A stretch of DNA of 64,000 nucleotides, from positions 44,448 through 108,447 of the forward strand of contig CAZARI010000007.1 of assembly GCA_964487545.1 (NCBI GenBank). Reading direction: 5' to 3'. Made by a program: the position numbers and the translations under genes. Source of the stretch: SKUL01 sp964487545. Lineage in GTDB: Bacteria > Bacteroidota > Bacteroidia > Flavobacteriales_D > SKUL01. The stretch's first letter is position 1. Every line of letters starts with the position of its first letter. Under the pieces are notes generated by a model, which made no database searches, was not told the DNA's origin, and saw only the letters and a program-made list of their open reading frames with translations. Of the stretch, positions 52,840 to 62,473 are shown one piece after another.

Positions 52840-55800
52840 GGACACCACGCAGCTCCGCTTATACCCGTGGGTATATCCGTCGGCCGAGAACACCTCGAAA
52901 TAGATAATGTGGATTCCCATACGGGTACGCTCGCCATTATCGGTAAGGCCGTCCCACGAAATTTGCCCCTCGGTTCCAACAAAACCATTGCGCATCAATC
53001 GCCGGATCTCCCGTCCGTTTGAATCGTAAATGGTGATGTTTCCGGTGAGTCCGCTACGGTCGAAACGATAACTCAGCGTCAGCACATCCTGATATCCGTC
53101 GTTATCGGGCGAGAAAATTTCTGGATAAACGGTCACTTCACCGTCTTGCTCCACCGGAAGTTGAAACTGTGAATTCTCGAATCCAGGCGTTGCCCAATTA
53201 AATTGCTCTGAGGCCGAAATCCAGTTGGTCGGGTCGTCCGAGGGACGGTCAAAACTGATCCGTTCGAGCGACACGCCTTTCACCACATCAAGCAGTGCAA
53301 AGTGCATTTTTTCGTTGTAGTCAAACCGATCAACCTCCTCACCTTGGGGATCAATTAACCCCACCTGTCCGTCAGAATTGTTATACGTGGGGATACTCTC
53401 GGCCTCAAAAACCCCCGATTCGGGCGCAAACGGATACTCGGCCAAAATGTTTGCTTTGTTGTTCGTCACCGCAAGATATTCACCGGGTAGCAAAATAAAT
53501 GGTTCATCGGTAATGAGCCGCAACTGGTTGTTACTGTAATTTGCCAGCACCCAACCGCTAAGGCTGACAATCGCATCGCTGTGATTATAGATTTCCACAA
53601 AATCAGCTCCGCCCGTTCGCTGGTTAAAAAGCACTTCGTTGATGATTAGGCGGCCCGCAGTAATAGCTCCGGGACGCCCAAAAATGGCATCGTCGGTGTT
53701 TTCATATTCGTTGCCAGAACAATCGGTCAACCCATAAATATTGATGGTATGCACCTGATTGGGCTGTAGGGTTTCTGCAAAAGTCAGCACCACACGCTTA
53801 TTGTCGGGCGACACCAGTTGGATGTCAAACACGGTAAGCTCCGGCTCAAATGCATACCCCGCAGAAATAACCATATCGCTGTCGAGCACTTCGTTAAATA
53901 CGAGTTCGATGGTCACCGAATCGAGTACCAGTATCGAGTTCAGTTTCGGGCCAATTTGATCGGGCGTTGTGTCGTAAACCGAGTTTTGCGCTCCTGGAGT
54001 TCCGCCAGCCACTGCTACCGAGGCCCGCCAGTTATCGCCTGCGCGACAAGGCTCTTCCGGGTTGATGCGCTCAATACTCCAACCCCCATCGGTTTTGGCC
54101 GGATCGTGATACCAGCTCAAGTCATAAACCATCCGGTCGATGATGGTTCCATCTGTGCCTACCAGCACCAACTCACGCCCAGAATTGGTCAGGAAAGTAG
54201 ACGACATTCCCGTTTCCACTACCGGCCAATCAAAATCTACCGCTGCGCCTGAGGATACCAGTACCAAATATCCCAGAGGTTGAATATGTGTGTTGGCCGG
54301 CAATACCACTCCCGAAATCGCACTTCCCGACAGATCAAACAGCTTTTCGGTAGGATTGTACAACTCGATAAATTCATGCGCTGGCAATCCGACAACAGGC
54401 GTTGGGTCAGGGAGAATTTCATTGAATAGTACTTCCCATTTCCCAGGTTGGTAGCCGATAATGAAAGTGATGCTGTTGTTGTCTGAAATGGTATTTCCAA
54501 CGCAATCGGTCACGCCGTTTACGGTAACGGTATAGGTCACCGCAGTATCGATGGCAGCTTCAAGTTCCAAGAGCAGCTCGTTGGCAGCATTCAGAGAAAC
54601 GGTGGAGACACCCATTTCGGGTTCAATGCTAATCTGGGCATCTGCAACACTTTCTTCAGCGAGATCTTCACTAAAACCAAGCACCAGACTTTGGGTTCCG
54701 GTGATGGCGTAATTCACCAAGTATGGAGGCTCGGTGTCGGGCGTTGTGTCGTAAACCGAGTTTTGCGCTCCGGGAGTTCCGCCCGAAGGATGGACTGATG
54801 CAGCCCAGTTTTGAATGTCGCTGCACGGTGTATCGGGGTTGATCAATTCCAAGCTCCAGCCGCCATCGGTTTTGTTAGAGTCACCATACCAGGCGGTGGT
54901 GTACGATACGATGTCGATGATTTCTCCTGATGGATTTTTTAATGTAAGACTGTCCGCAGCATTGGCCAGGGCCACGAAAGATGGAATTCCGATAACCGGT
55001 CCATACAATTCAAACTGCGAAACATGATTTTGGTGACAAAGAATGACAAAACCACCCGGTTCGAGCTGGTACTCTGAAAGGGTGCGCTCGGTAGTGGTAT
55101 TCACCAACACCCAGTTCTGCAACTGAATGTGTTTATCGGATGCGTTGTACAATTCGAGGTATTCCTCCTCTGGCAAGTTGCTGACAACAGGCGTCGGATC
55201 GGCCATTATTTCGTTAAATACCACGTCTTTGTAAACAGCTATTTCGGGAACGACATACAGGAAGGTAACTGTTTCGACATCCATCGCATTTCCGCTCAGG
55301 TCTTCGACTCCGTTCACGGAAAGTTGGTAGTTCGTGCCACTCACCATTTCATCTGCAAACGTCAGGGTGACACTGGTTCCGGCACCTCCATCCAACACCG
55401 CACTTGCAGGCTGACCCAAACCGGGAGCGAGGTTGTAGTGGCTCACCTCAACCGCAGAGGTCTCATCGAGTGGCTCCGAAAAATGAACGGCTACTTGATT
55501 GGCGTCGGTAGCTTCGGCAGCAACAAGCACTGGCGGAATGGTATCGGGCAAAATGATCGCAATTTCCACATCGTCGAACCAGTGTGAATTCACCGGGCTG
55601 CTTGCTGCAGACTGGACAATCGCAATTCCAAAAGCTTCTGTAGCGGTGATATCGGCGTCGTTAATACTACCCAGAATAACCGGGTTTCCACCCGCATCGG
55701 AATCAACCGAAATCACCCAAAAGCCGTTTTCGTCACGTGTGGTTTTTACAAAAAACGGGTTATTGGAAGAACTTCCCACCTGTCCGGCAGGCCCTTCAAT

Positions 55801-56226
55801 AAGCAGGGTCTCGTTGCCCGCCACGCGCTTCCAGAAAGTGATATCATCGGTAACTCTTCCAAAGCGAATAAAATAGGCGTTTTGCGCATTGAGCAAGTTG
55901 GCATCGTCCGCTACGAGATAAACGTCGGCGTAGTTAACACCCGAGGTTGCGAAACGAAGATTGATAAAAAATTCCCAAGAGGTTTCTTCCAATAAATTGT
56001 TGACGGTAGAAAGATAATATGTTGCTGCGCCCGGGCTGTTGCTGCGAAGCATCAGGTTATCGGGATCCAGATCATAGGGTGCGACCGTAAACAAATCCGT
56101 ATTTCCGATCCATTCAGGGTTGGCCGAAAAATCACCATCCGAGAAGTCATCCAACACCTGAGCCTGCAACGGCAGTATCATAACGAAAGCCAAAAAAATG
56201 CTAATAGGGGTACAATACTTGCTCAC
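52828..56226 (-). CDS. Surface protein with lamin-tail and Ig-like modules and a C-terminal FlgD/CHU_C-like domain
   Basis: 1132 residues; start is GTG at 56226 with a signal peptide (about 1-22, ending PLQAQ). Residues about 23-230 form a beta-rich domain with a possible carbohydrate-binding fold. After that come three cycles of an Ig-like domain and a lamin-tail domain: VYKDVVFNEIMADPTPV, WEVLFNEILPDPTPVV and AGRLIINEVLFNQRTGGADF. The C-terminal domain (PEIFSPDNDGYQDVLTLSYR and ITIYDSNGREIRRLMRNGFV with WDGLTDNGERTRMG) is the FlgD-Ig/CHU_C type used for T9SS export. A 35-bp nucleotide repeat marks a duplicated module. Role unknown; adhesion or surface structure is plausible. Confidence 0.88.
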   Translation of the reverse strand: MSKYCTPISIFLAFVMILPLQAQVLDDFSDGDFSANPEWIGNTDLFTVAPYDLDPDNLMLRSNSPGAATYYLSTVNNLLEETSWEFFINLRFATSGVNYADVYLVADDANLLNAQNAYFIRFGRVTDDITFWKRVAGNETLLIEGPAGQVGSSSNNPFFVKTTRDENGFWVISVDSDAGGNPVILGSINDADITATEAFGIAIVQSAASSPVNSHWFDDVEIAIILPDTIPPVLVAAEATDANQVAVHFSEPLDETSAVEVSHYNLAPGLGQPASAVLDGGAGTSVTLTFADEMVSGTNYQLSVNGVEDLSGNAMDVETVTFLYVVPEIAVYKDVVFNEIMADPTPVVSNLPEEEYLELYNASDKHIQLQNWVLVNTTTERTLSEYQLEPGGFVILCHQNHVSQFELYGPVIGIPSFVALANAADSLTLKNPSGEIIDIVSYTTAWYGDSNKTDGGWSLELINPDTPCSDIQNWAASVHPSGGTPGAQNSVYDTTPDTEPPYLVNYAITGTQSLVLGFSEDLAEESVADAQISIEPEMGVSTVSLNAANELLLELEAAIDTAVTYTVTVNGVTDCVGNTISDNNSITFIIGYQPGKWEVLFNEILPDPTPVVGLPAHEFIELYNPTEKLFDLSGSAISGVVLPANTHIQPLGYLVLVSSGAAVDFDWPVVETGMSSTFLTNSGRELVLVGTDGTIIDRMVYDLSWYHDPAKTDGGWSIERINPEEPCRAGDNWRASVAVAGGTPGAQNSVYDTTPDQIGPKLNSILVLDSVTIELVFNEVLDSDMVISAGYAFEPELTVFDIQLVSPDNKRVVLTFAETLQPNQVHTINIYGLTDCSGNEYENTDDAIFGRPGAITAGRLIINEVLFNQRTGGADFVEIYNHSDAIVSLSGWVLANYSNNQLRLITDEPFILLPGEYLAVTNNKANILAEYPFAPESGVFEAESIPTYNNSDGQVGLIDPQGEEVDRFDYNEKMHFALLDVVKGVSLERISFDRPSDDPTNWISASEQFNWATPGFENSQFQLPVEQDGEVTVYPEIFSPDNDGYQDVLTLSYRFDRSGLTGNITIYDSNGREIRRLMRNGFVGTEGQISWDGLTDNGERTRMGIHIIYFEVFSADGYTHGYKRSCVVSSRF
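53960..53994 (-). repeat. 35-bp direct repeat inside the lamin-tail gene, copy 1
   Basis: Identical over 35 bp to 54737-54771, the two lying 777 bp (259 codons) apart and in frame. They encode NSVYDTTPD and the residues just before it in two Ig/lamin-tail units. Shows a recent internal duplication or gene conversion. Confidence 0.85.
54737..54771 (-). repeat. 35-bp direct repeat inside the lamin-tail gene, copy 2
   Basis: Perfect second copy of 53960-53994 in the homologous position of the adjacent module. Confidence 0.85.
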
Positions 56227-56289
56227 AAAATATATTTTTGAAAAGGTAAATATACCTAATTTTAAAAGCTAAGATAACAGACAACATTT

Positions 56290-57294
56290 ATGCGAGTAGC
56301 TATAATTGGAGCGACTGGAATGGTAGGGAAAGTAATCATTCAGGTTTTGGAAAGCAGAAGGTTTCCGGTGACAGAATTACTGCCCGTGGCCAGTGAAAAC
56401 TCCGAAGGATCAACGATTGTTTTTAAAGGGAAACCCTTGCGTGTAAGCACCATAGATGATGCGCTGCAACGTGCTCCCGATATCGCTTTGTTTTCGGCTG
56501 GTGCTGAAATTTCATACGAATGGGCTCCTAAATTTGCCGCCCGTGGATCGCTCGTCATCGACAATTCCTCTGCCTGGCGCATGGATCCGGGGGTGAAGTT
56601 AATTGTTCCCGAGGTCAACGCACACTTGTTACAGCCAGAAGACCGCATCATTGCGAATCCCAATTGTTCAACCATACAGCTTGCGGTGGTGCTGAAACCG
56701 CTTCAGAAAAAGTACGGCATCAAACGCGTGGTTGTCAGTACTTATCAATCGGTGACGGGAACAGGAAAAGCTGCGGTGGAGCAACTGGAAAACGAGCGCA
56801 ACAACAAGCAGGGCAAAATGGCTTATCCCTATCCCATTGATAAAAACTGCATTCCTCACTGCGACGACTTTCTGGAAACCGGCTACACACAGGAAGAGAT
56901 GAAGCTGGTGAATGAAACACCAAAAATTTTGAGCGACGAATCGATCGCCATCACTGCAACGGCCGTGCGTGTACCGGTGATGGGCGGACATTCCGAGTCG
57001 GTGAATATTGAATTCAACAACGATTTTGACCTCAAAGAGCTGACCCGGCTTTTGGCCGAGTCGAAAGGGATTATGGTTCAGGATAACACAACGATGAACG
57101 TCTATCCAATGCCCTTGACCGCCTCGGGAAAAGATGATGTATTTGTGGGGCGAATTCGCCGCGATGAATCCCAACCGCGCACCCTTAACCTGTGGATTGT
57201 GGCCGACAATCTTCGCAAAGGAGCCGCCACCAACGCCGTGCAGATTGCAGAGCATTGGGTGAAACACCTGGCAAAGGTGGAAGACCACGCCTGA
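56290..57294 (+). CDS. asd: Aspartate-semialdehyde dehydrogenase
   Basis: 334 residues. NADP-binding IIGATGMVGKVIIQVL at the N-terminus; LFSAGAEISYEWAPKF; catalytic Cys in IANPNCSTIQLAVVLKPL; TYQSVTGTGKAAVEQLENE; substrate/His region RVPVMGGHSESVNIEFN. Makes aspartate semialdehyde for Lys, Thr, Met and diaminopimelate. Its stop overlaps the ATG of the small secreted repeat protein (TGATG). Confidence 0.96.
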   Translation: MRVAIIGATGMVGKVIIQVLESRRFPVTELLPVASENSEGSTIVFKGKPLRVSTIDDALQRAPDIALFSAGAEISYEWAPKFAARGSLVIDNSSAWRMDPGVKLIVPEVNAHLLQPEDRIIANPNCSTIQLAVVLKPLQKKYGIKRVVVSTYQSVTGTGKAAVEQLENERNNKQGKMAYPYPIDKNCIPHCDDFLETGYTQEEMKLVNETPKILSDESIAITATAVRVPVMGGHSESVNIEFNNDFDLKELTRLLAESKGIMVQDNTTMNVYPMPLTASGKDDVFVGRIRRDESQPRTLNLWIVADNLRKGAATNAVQIAEHWVKHLAKVEDHA

Positions 57295-57788
57295 TGAAAT
57301 TGCATCGCGCCACCGGTAGTGTACTGGTTCTGTTTTTAATTTTGGCAGTTGTTCCCCTCATGGCGCAGCCGTCGTTTGTTTATGAAGGCCGCAACTGGAG
57401 GCCCTCCAATATCATTTGCAACATCTGGAATGGAGTGCTGATCGAGGGCGAATACCAACACATGACCATGGCTGTGGTGCGCAATGACGGCCGACACATT
57501 TATAAGGGCTCCAGCACTTCTGCTTTTGATATTCTCTACACAATTCGCGACAATAAACTCTACCTCGGCGATAGTCGGTTTACGAGCGATGTGGTTTGTA
57601 CTTTTTCCGGCCAGCATATCTACCGCGGCGACAGCAACTTTGCGCTCGATCTGGCATACACTTATCGCGACGGTTATATTTTTGAAGGCGACGGCATCAG
57701 CATAAACGATGTGGTGTTTACCGTGAATCCGCCACTCAGCAACATGGTGGATGTGGCCATGTTGCTGGTAGCGCTGGATTTGTTGTAG
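57294..57788 (+). CDS. Small secreted protein with tandem ~20-residue repeats
   Basis: 164 residues from the ATG at 57294, which starts a clear signal peptide (about 1-27, ending PLMAQ) and overlaps the asd stop. The mature part is five to six repeats with a 20-22 residue period, best seen as HIYKGSSTSAFDILYTIRDN, YLGDSRFTSDVVCTFSGQHI and YRGDSNFALDLAYTYRDGYI; consensus 'iY.GDS....D..YT.rDg.I'. The regular period suggests a beta-solenoid. No function known. Its coupling to asd looks incidental. Confidence 0.72.
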   Translation: MKLHRATGSVLVLFLILAVVPLMAQPSFVYEGRNWRPSNIICNIWNGVLIEGEYQHMTMAVVRNDGRHIYKGSSTSAFDILYTIRDNKLYLGDSRFTSDVVCTFSGQHIYRGDSNFALDLAYTYRDGYIFEGDGISINDVVFTVNPPLSNMVDVAMLLVALDLL

Positions 57789-57911
57789 AGAACGAAGAAC
57801 TGATCATCATGCCAAAACAGAAAACACCCCTTTTAACCGCTTTATGCTTCCCACCATTAACCTTACTAAACTTATTGAGGGGGATGCGGAATTGAAAATA
57901 AAATAACAACC

Positions 57912-58568
57912 CTACTTTTTTTCTTCTTCAGGAGTGTCGTTTTCCAAAACGGGCTCAACCTGCTGCTCCTTAAAAAAAGCCTTCTGCCGCACCACGATGA
58001 TTCCAAGGCCTACGCTGATGGCCGTGTCGGCGACGTTAAAAACAGGACGGAAAAACTGCAATTGTTCGCCACCAAAATACGGCACCCATTCGGGCCAGTA
58101 TGTATCTACAATGGGAAAATAAAGCATGTCAACTACATAACCGTGCAGCCAGGAAGAGTAGCCGCCCTCTGGGGGTAGAAACCGCGCGGTTTCGATACTA
58201 AAGTAGGGGCTTTCACTGAATATAACTCCGTAAAATACGCTGTCGATAATGTTGCCCAACGCTCCGGCAAGAACCAACGCCACACTCAAAATGAGTCCTT
58301 TGTGCGCGCCTTCCTTAATCAGTTTCAGCAAATACCAGATAAAACCCGCTGCAGCAAACAGCCGAAAAACCGACAGCAGCAACTTGCCATTTTCGCCCCA
58401 GAATTCCATTCCGAAGGCCATTCCCGGATTTTCGATAAAGTGGATATAAAACCAATCGTCAAAAACCGGAATAGATTCGTTGATGTGCATGTTGAGTTTA
58501 ACCCACACCTTGCTTGCCTGATCTATAAATAGGACGGCAAATATGGTTACTAAGGATTTACGCAACAA
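57912..58568 (-). CDS. lspA: Lipoprotein signal peptidase (signal peptidase II)
   Basis: 218 residues, longer than the usual about 165. Four membrane helices; the two catalytic aspartates are in LGNIIDSVFYGVIF and GYVVDMLYFPIVDTYWPEW; FNVADTAISVGLGIIV follows. The extra length is an insertion of about 30 residues between the active-site segments (about 115-140) and a charged C-terminal tail, common in Bacteroidota. Removes the signal peptide from prolipoproteins in the inner membrane. TTG start at 58568, 6 bp after the DksA-like gene. Confidence 0.93.
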   Translation of the reverse strand: MLRKSLVTIFAVLFIDQASKVWVKLNMHINESIPVFDDWFYIHFIENPGMAFGMEFWGENGKLLLSVFRLFAAAGFIWYLLKLIKEGAHKGLILSVALVLAGALGNIIDSVFYGVIFSESPYFSIETARFLPPEGGYSSWLHGYVVDMLYFPIVDTYWPEWVPYFGGEQLQFFRPVFNVADTAISVGLGIIVVRQKAFFKEQQVEPVLENDTPEEEKK

Positions 58569-58574
58569 GGTGTA

Positions 58575-58955
58575 TCAGGAGTTCTGAGCGTTCTTTGCTT
58601 CAATGCTGAGGGTGGCGTGCGGCACCAATCGCAGTCGCTCTTTTCGGATCAACTTTCCGGTGACACGGCAAACGCCATAGGTTTTATTCTCAATTCTGAT
58701 CAGCGCATCCTCCAGGTGCTTAATAAATTTCTCCTGTCGGGCGGCCAGTTGAGCGGTCTCCTCACGCGAAAGTGTTTCCGAACCGTCTTCCATCATTTTA
58801 AAAGTTGATGCGGTATCGTGCGTGCTGTTATCGTCTTCGTGTGAAAGCGATTTTCTCAATAATGTTAAATCCTCACGGGCTTCGGCCAGCTTTCCTTCGA
58901 TGAGCGCCTTGAACTCAACAAGTTCATCATCAGAATATCTTGTTTTCTCAGTCAT
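58575..58955 (-). CDS. TraR/DksA-family protein with degenerate zinc finger
   Basis: 126 residues from the ATG at 58955; a TTG at 58970 would overlap ileS and is less likely. N-terminal coiled coil (FKALIEGKLAEAREDLTLLR and on) and a C-terminal zinc-finger-like segment YGVCRVTGKLIRKERLRLVP HATLSIEA, in which three of the four usual Cys are replaced by Thr or Ser. Members bind RNA polymerase's secondary channel in other bacteria; whether this one does is open. Conserved in the ileS-dksA-lspA operon of Bacteroidota. Confidence 0.86.
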   Translation of the reverse strand: MTEKTRYSDDELVEFKALIEGKLAEAREDLTLLRKSLSHEDDNSTHDTASTFKMMEDGSETLSREETAQLAARQEKFIKHLEDALIRIENKTYGVCRVTGKLIRKERLRLVPHATLSIEAKNAQNS

Positions 58956-58966
58956 TGTAATCAAAT

Positions 58967-61900
58967 TCAAAATTTATTGATCGCTATTTGCGTTGCGATT
59001 CCTTCTTCTATTTCAACAACAGCAGCATCAGATTCCATGTTTTCTACGATGTCTACCGACCCTGCCAGCGTTTCGGCGCAAATATAGTCTAAATTATCCT
59101 GAATTGCAGGGTTGATGGCTTCATGCGATTTTATCTGAAGTGCAATTCGATCAGTCACTTCGTAGCCGCTGTCTTTCCTGAGATTCTGAATTCGGTTCAC
59201 CAGCTCGCGGGCAATCCCTTCCAGCTTCAGGTTCTCGCTAATATTTACGTCAAGTGCAACGGTAACAAGCCCTTCGGTAGCCACCAGCCATCCGGGAATA
59301 TCCTGCGTGCTGATCTCCACTTCATCCAGATTCAGCACATGGTTCTCACCGTCTACAATTAAAGTTAATGCTTCGTTGCTTTCGGCAGTTCTGATTTCTT
59401 CCTGACTTAATTGTGCCACAGCAGCGGCAACTTGTTTCATTTTTGGTCCAAATCGTTTGCCGAGCAGCTTAAAGTTGGGTTTAATGGTTTTAACGAGCAC
59501 ATTATTGTCTTCTGTCAAAAACGCCATTTCCTTGACATTCACTTCGGACAATATCAGCGATTTCACCGCCTCCAGGCGTTTGCTAAAAGTATTATTGGTC
59601 AACGGAATCAGCACTTTGGCTAAGGGCTGACGCACTTTGATTTGCTCTTTTTTGCGCAAACTAAGCACCATTGACGACACCTTCTGCGCCAATTGCATCC
59701 TTTGCTCAAGATCCGAATCGATTTGTGTTTCATCCACTTGAGGGAAAAGTGCCAAATGGACTGATTCTGATTCTGCTTTTCCGGTAACGTTGTTCAGGTC
59801 GCGGAAAAGCTGATCGGCATAAAACGGCGATATCGGTGACATCATAATGGCCACCTTTTCGAGGCATTCGTACAGCGTTTGGTAGGCTGCGATTTTATCT
59901 GTTGTGTAGTCGCCTTTCCAGAAACGACGACGGCAGAGTCGCACATACCAGTTGCTGAGATGGTCGGTTACAAACTCCTGAATCATCCGGCCGGCACGTG
60001 TCGGTTCGTAATCGTTATACGCCTGATCAACGGCCTTGACCAGCGAGTTTAGCTGTGAGATAATCCAGCGATCAATCTCCGGACGCGCGCTCAATGCAAC
60101 CCGATCCTCACTAAAATTAAAACCATCAATATTGGCGTATAGCGCAAAAAATGAATAGGTGTTGTAGAGCGTTCCGAAAAACCTTCGTCGCACTTCATCC
60201 ACTCCGGCCAAATCAAATTTAAGATTATCCCAGGGCTGCGCGTTGGTCACCATGTACCAGCGAACGGCGTCGGGACTGTATTGCTCCAGTGCCTTAAAAG
60301 GCTCGACGGCATTGCCCAGCCGTTTCGACATTTTCTGGCCCTTTTTATCGAGCACCAACCCATTAGAAACCACGTTTTTAAAAGCTACCGAATCGAAACA
60401 TAGTGTGCTTATGGCGTGCAGGGTAAAAAACCAACCGCGGGTCTGGTCCACCCCTTCTGCGATGAAATCAGCCGGAAAAACTTCTCCGTTGTCAACCGCC
60501 GTTTTGTTCTCAAACGGATAGTGCCATTGCGCATAGGGCATGGCTCCCGAATCGAACCAGACATCAATCAAGTCGGCTTCGCGGTGCATGGGTTTTCCGG
60601 TTGAAGAGGCCAATACCACTTTATCCATTTCGCTTTTGTGCAGGTCAAAGAGGTGGTAGTTCTCTTCAGAGAAATTCCCTGGATTGAAATCTTCCAATGG
60701 ATTAATGTTGATCAACCCCTGCTCCACGGCTTTGTCACATTCTGCTTTTAACTCGGCTACTGAACCAATGCATTTGCTTTCCGATCCATCTTCAGTGCGC
60801 CAGATCGGAATGGGAATTCCCCAGAAGCGAGAACGCGAGAGGTTCCAGTCGTTGAGGTTTTCAAGCCAGTTTCCAAATCGGCCTTCGCCGGTGGCTTTCG
60901 GCTTCCAGTTGATGGTTTTATTCAATTCTATGAGCCGGTCTTTCATGGCGGTTGTTTTCACAAACCACGAATCAAGCGGGTAGTACAAAACCGGTTTATC
61001 TGTTCGCCAGCAGTGCGGATAACTGTGTTCGTATTTCTCGACTTTAAACGCCCGATTCTCGATTTTGAGCCTTACAGAAATCAACACGTCCACTGATTTA
61101 TCTGGGACAGCGTCCTCAGCATAGTACTCGTTTTTGACGTACATTCCGGCCAGATCGCCCATTTGCGAAACAAACCTTCCCTGCAAATCGACCAGCGGCA
61201 CCGGGTTTCCGTTTTCATCAGCGATGAGCATTGGCGGCACCCCAGCTTCTTTGGCCACTTTCATGTCATCGGCTCCGAAAGTAGGCGCAATATGCACAAT
61301 ACCTGTTCCGTCTTCGGTAGTGACAAAATCACCAGAAATCACGCGAAAGGCCTGATCGGGATTTTCCATCGGTTGTGTATATGGCAATAGCTGATGATAG
61401 CGCAGTCCCACCAAATCCTTTCCTTTAATATCTTCGATAACCAAATAGGGAATTTTCTTGTCGCCTTCGGAGTATTGTAGTTCATCTGTTGACTCCACGC
61501 GAGCATATTTACCACTAAATTGATCGTCGACCAATGCCTTGGCCAGCAAAACGGTAATGGGCTGGTGGGTGTACTGGTTGTAGCTCTGCACCTGCACGTA
61601 ATCAATTTCAGGACCGACGGCCAGCGCAGTATTCGAGGGCAGGGTCCAGGGGGTGGTGGTCCAGGCCAGTAGAAAAGCCTCACCATGATCTTTTTCCAAA
61701 AGCGTTTTCTCCAACGGATGGCCCGATGGATGAATCAAAAATTGCGCTACTGCGGAAGTATCTCTCACGTCGCGATAACACCCCGGCTGGTTCAGCTCAT
61801 GTGTGCTCAACCCTGTGCCTGCAGCGGGAGAATAAGGTTGAATCGTGTAGCCTTTGTAGAGCAGATTTTTGTCATAAAGCCGCCTTAGCAGCCACCACAC

Positions 61901-62380
61901 CGTCTCGATGTATTTGTTTTCGTAGGTTACGTAGGGTTCGCTCATATCCACCCAATAGCCCATTTTTTCGGTCAGCTCATTCCACACGTCAGTATAGCGC
62001 ATAACTGCTTCCTTGCAGGCTTTGTTGTAATCTTCAACGGAAATTTTTGTACCGATATCTTCTTTGGTAATGCCGAGCTCTTTTTCCACTCCGAGTTCTA
62101 CTGGCAAGCCATGGGTATCCCAGCCCGCTTTGCGATTAACCCGAAAACCTTTGAGCGTTTTATATCGGCAAAACAGGTCTTTAATAGTGCGACCCATCAC
62201 GTGGTGAATACCCGGCATTCCATTGGCCGATGGCGGACCTTCGTAAAAGATAAAAGGTTTGTTTGCGTCGCGGCTGTCGATGCTTTGTTGAAAGGTATTT
62301 TCTGTCTTCCAGATTTCGAGCAGCTCTGTGGCTGTTTCGGAAAGGTCTAATCCTTTGTATTCTCGATATTTACTACTCAT
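58967..62380 (-). CDS. ileS: Isoleucyl-tRNA synthetase, second (eukaryote-like) type
   Basis: 1137 residues, about 200 longer than E. coli IleRS. Class I signature HIGH-like PSANGMPGIHHVMGR (50-64) and KMSKR in KGQKMSKRLGNAVEPF (about 700). The long form with WDTHGLPVELGVEKELGITK (the HGLPVE motif) and an extended C-terminal domain instead of a zinc finger marks the type 2 IleRS, which is generally more resistant to mupirocin. Charges tRNA-Ile. First gene of the ileS-dksA-like-lspA operon. Confidence 0.96.
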   Translation of the reverse strand: MSSKYREYKGLDLSETATELLEIWKTENTFQQSIDSRDANKPFIFYEGPPSANGMPGIHHVMGRTIKDLFCRYKTLKGFRVNRKAGWDTHGLPVELGVEKELGITKEDIGTKISVEDYNKACKEAVMRYTDVWNELTEKMGYWVDMSEPYVTYENKYIETVWWLLRRLYDKNLLYKGYTIQPYSPAAGTGLSTHELNQPGCYRDVRDTSAVAQFLIHPSGHPLEKTLLEKDHGEAFLLAWTTTPWTLPSNTALAVGPEIDYVQVQSYNQYTHQPITVLLAKALVDDQFSGKYARVESTDELQYSEGDKKIPYLVIEDIKGKDLVGLRYHQLLPYTQPMENPDQAFRVISGDFVTTEDGTGIVHIAPTFGADDMKVAKEAGVPPMLIADENGNPVPLVDLQGRFVSQMGDLAGMYVKNEYYAEDAVPDKSVDVLISVRLKIENRAFKVEKYEHSYPHCWRTDKPVLYYPLDSWFVKTTAMKDRLIELNKTINWKPKATGEGRFGNWLENLNDWNLSRSRFWGIPIPIWRTEDGSESKCIGSVAELKAECDKAVEQGLININPLEDFNPGNFSEENYHLFDLHKSEMDKVVLASSTGKPMHREADLIDVWFDSGAMPYAQWHYPFENKTAVDNGEVFPADFIAEGVDQTRGWFFTLHAISTLCFDSVAFKNVVSNGLVLDKKGQKMSKRLGNAVEPFKALEQYSPDAVRWYMVTNAQPWDNLKFDLAGVDEVRRRFFGTLYNTYSFFALYANIDGFNFSEDRVALSARPEIDRWIISQLNSLVKAVDQAYNDYEPTRAGRMIQEFVTDHLSNWYVRLCRRRFWKGDYTTDKIAAYQTLYECLEKVAIMMSPISPFYADQLFRDLNNVTGKAESESVHLALFPQVDETQIDSDLEQRMQLAQKVSSMVLSLRKKEQIKVRQPLAKVLIPLTNNTFSKRLEAVKSLILSEVNVKEMAFLTEDNNVLVKTIKPNFKLLGKRFGPKMKQVAAAVAQLSQEEIRTAESNEALTLIVDGENHVLNLDEVEISTQDIPGWLVATEGLVTVALDVNISENLKLEGIARELVNRIQNLRKDSGYEVTDRIALQIKSHEAINPAIQDNLDYICAETLAGSVDIVENMESDAAVVEIEEGIATQIAINKF

Positions 62381-62473
62381 GCGTTCACCTCGGTTTTAAA
62401 GCACGCGAATTTACGGATTTTGCAGTTGACCGCTGTCTTAGCGCAACACTACCGATTGAAAGTTAATGATGTG

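Noticed and set aside
56668..57288. 206-residue minus-strand frame
   Set aside because: Antisense to asd and composed of His/Phe/Val-rich shadow sequence.
57845..57907. 20-codon plus-strand frame after the repeat protein gene
   Set aside because: Too short, no promoter element or conservation evidence.
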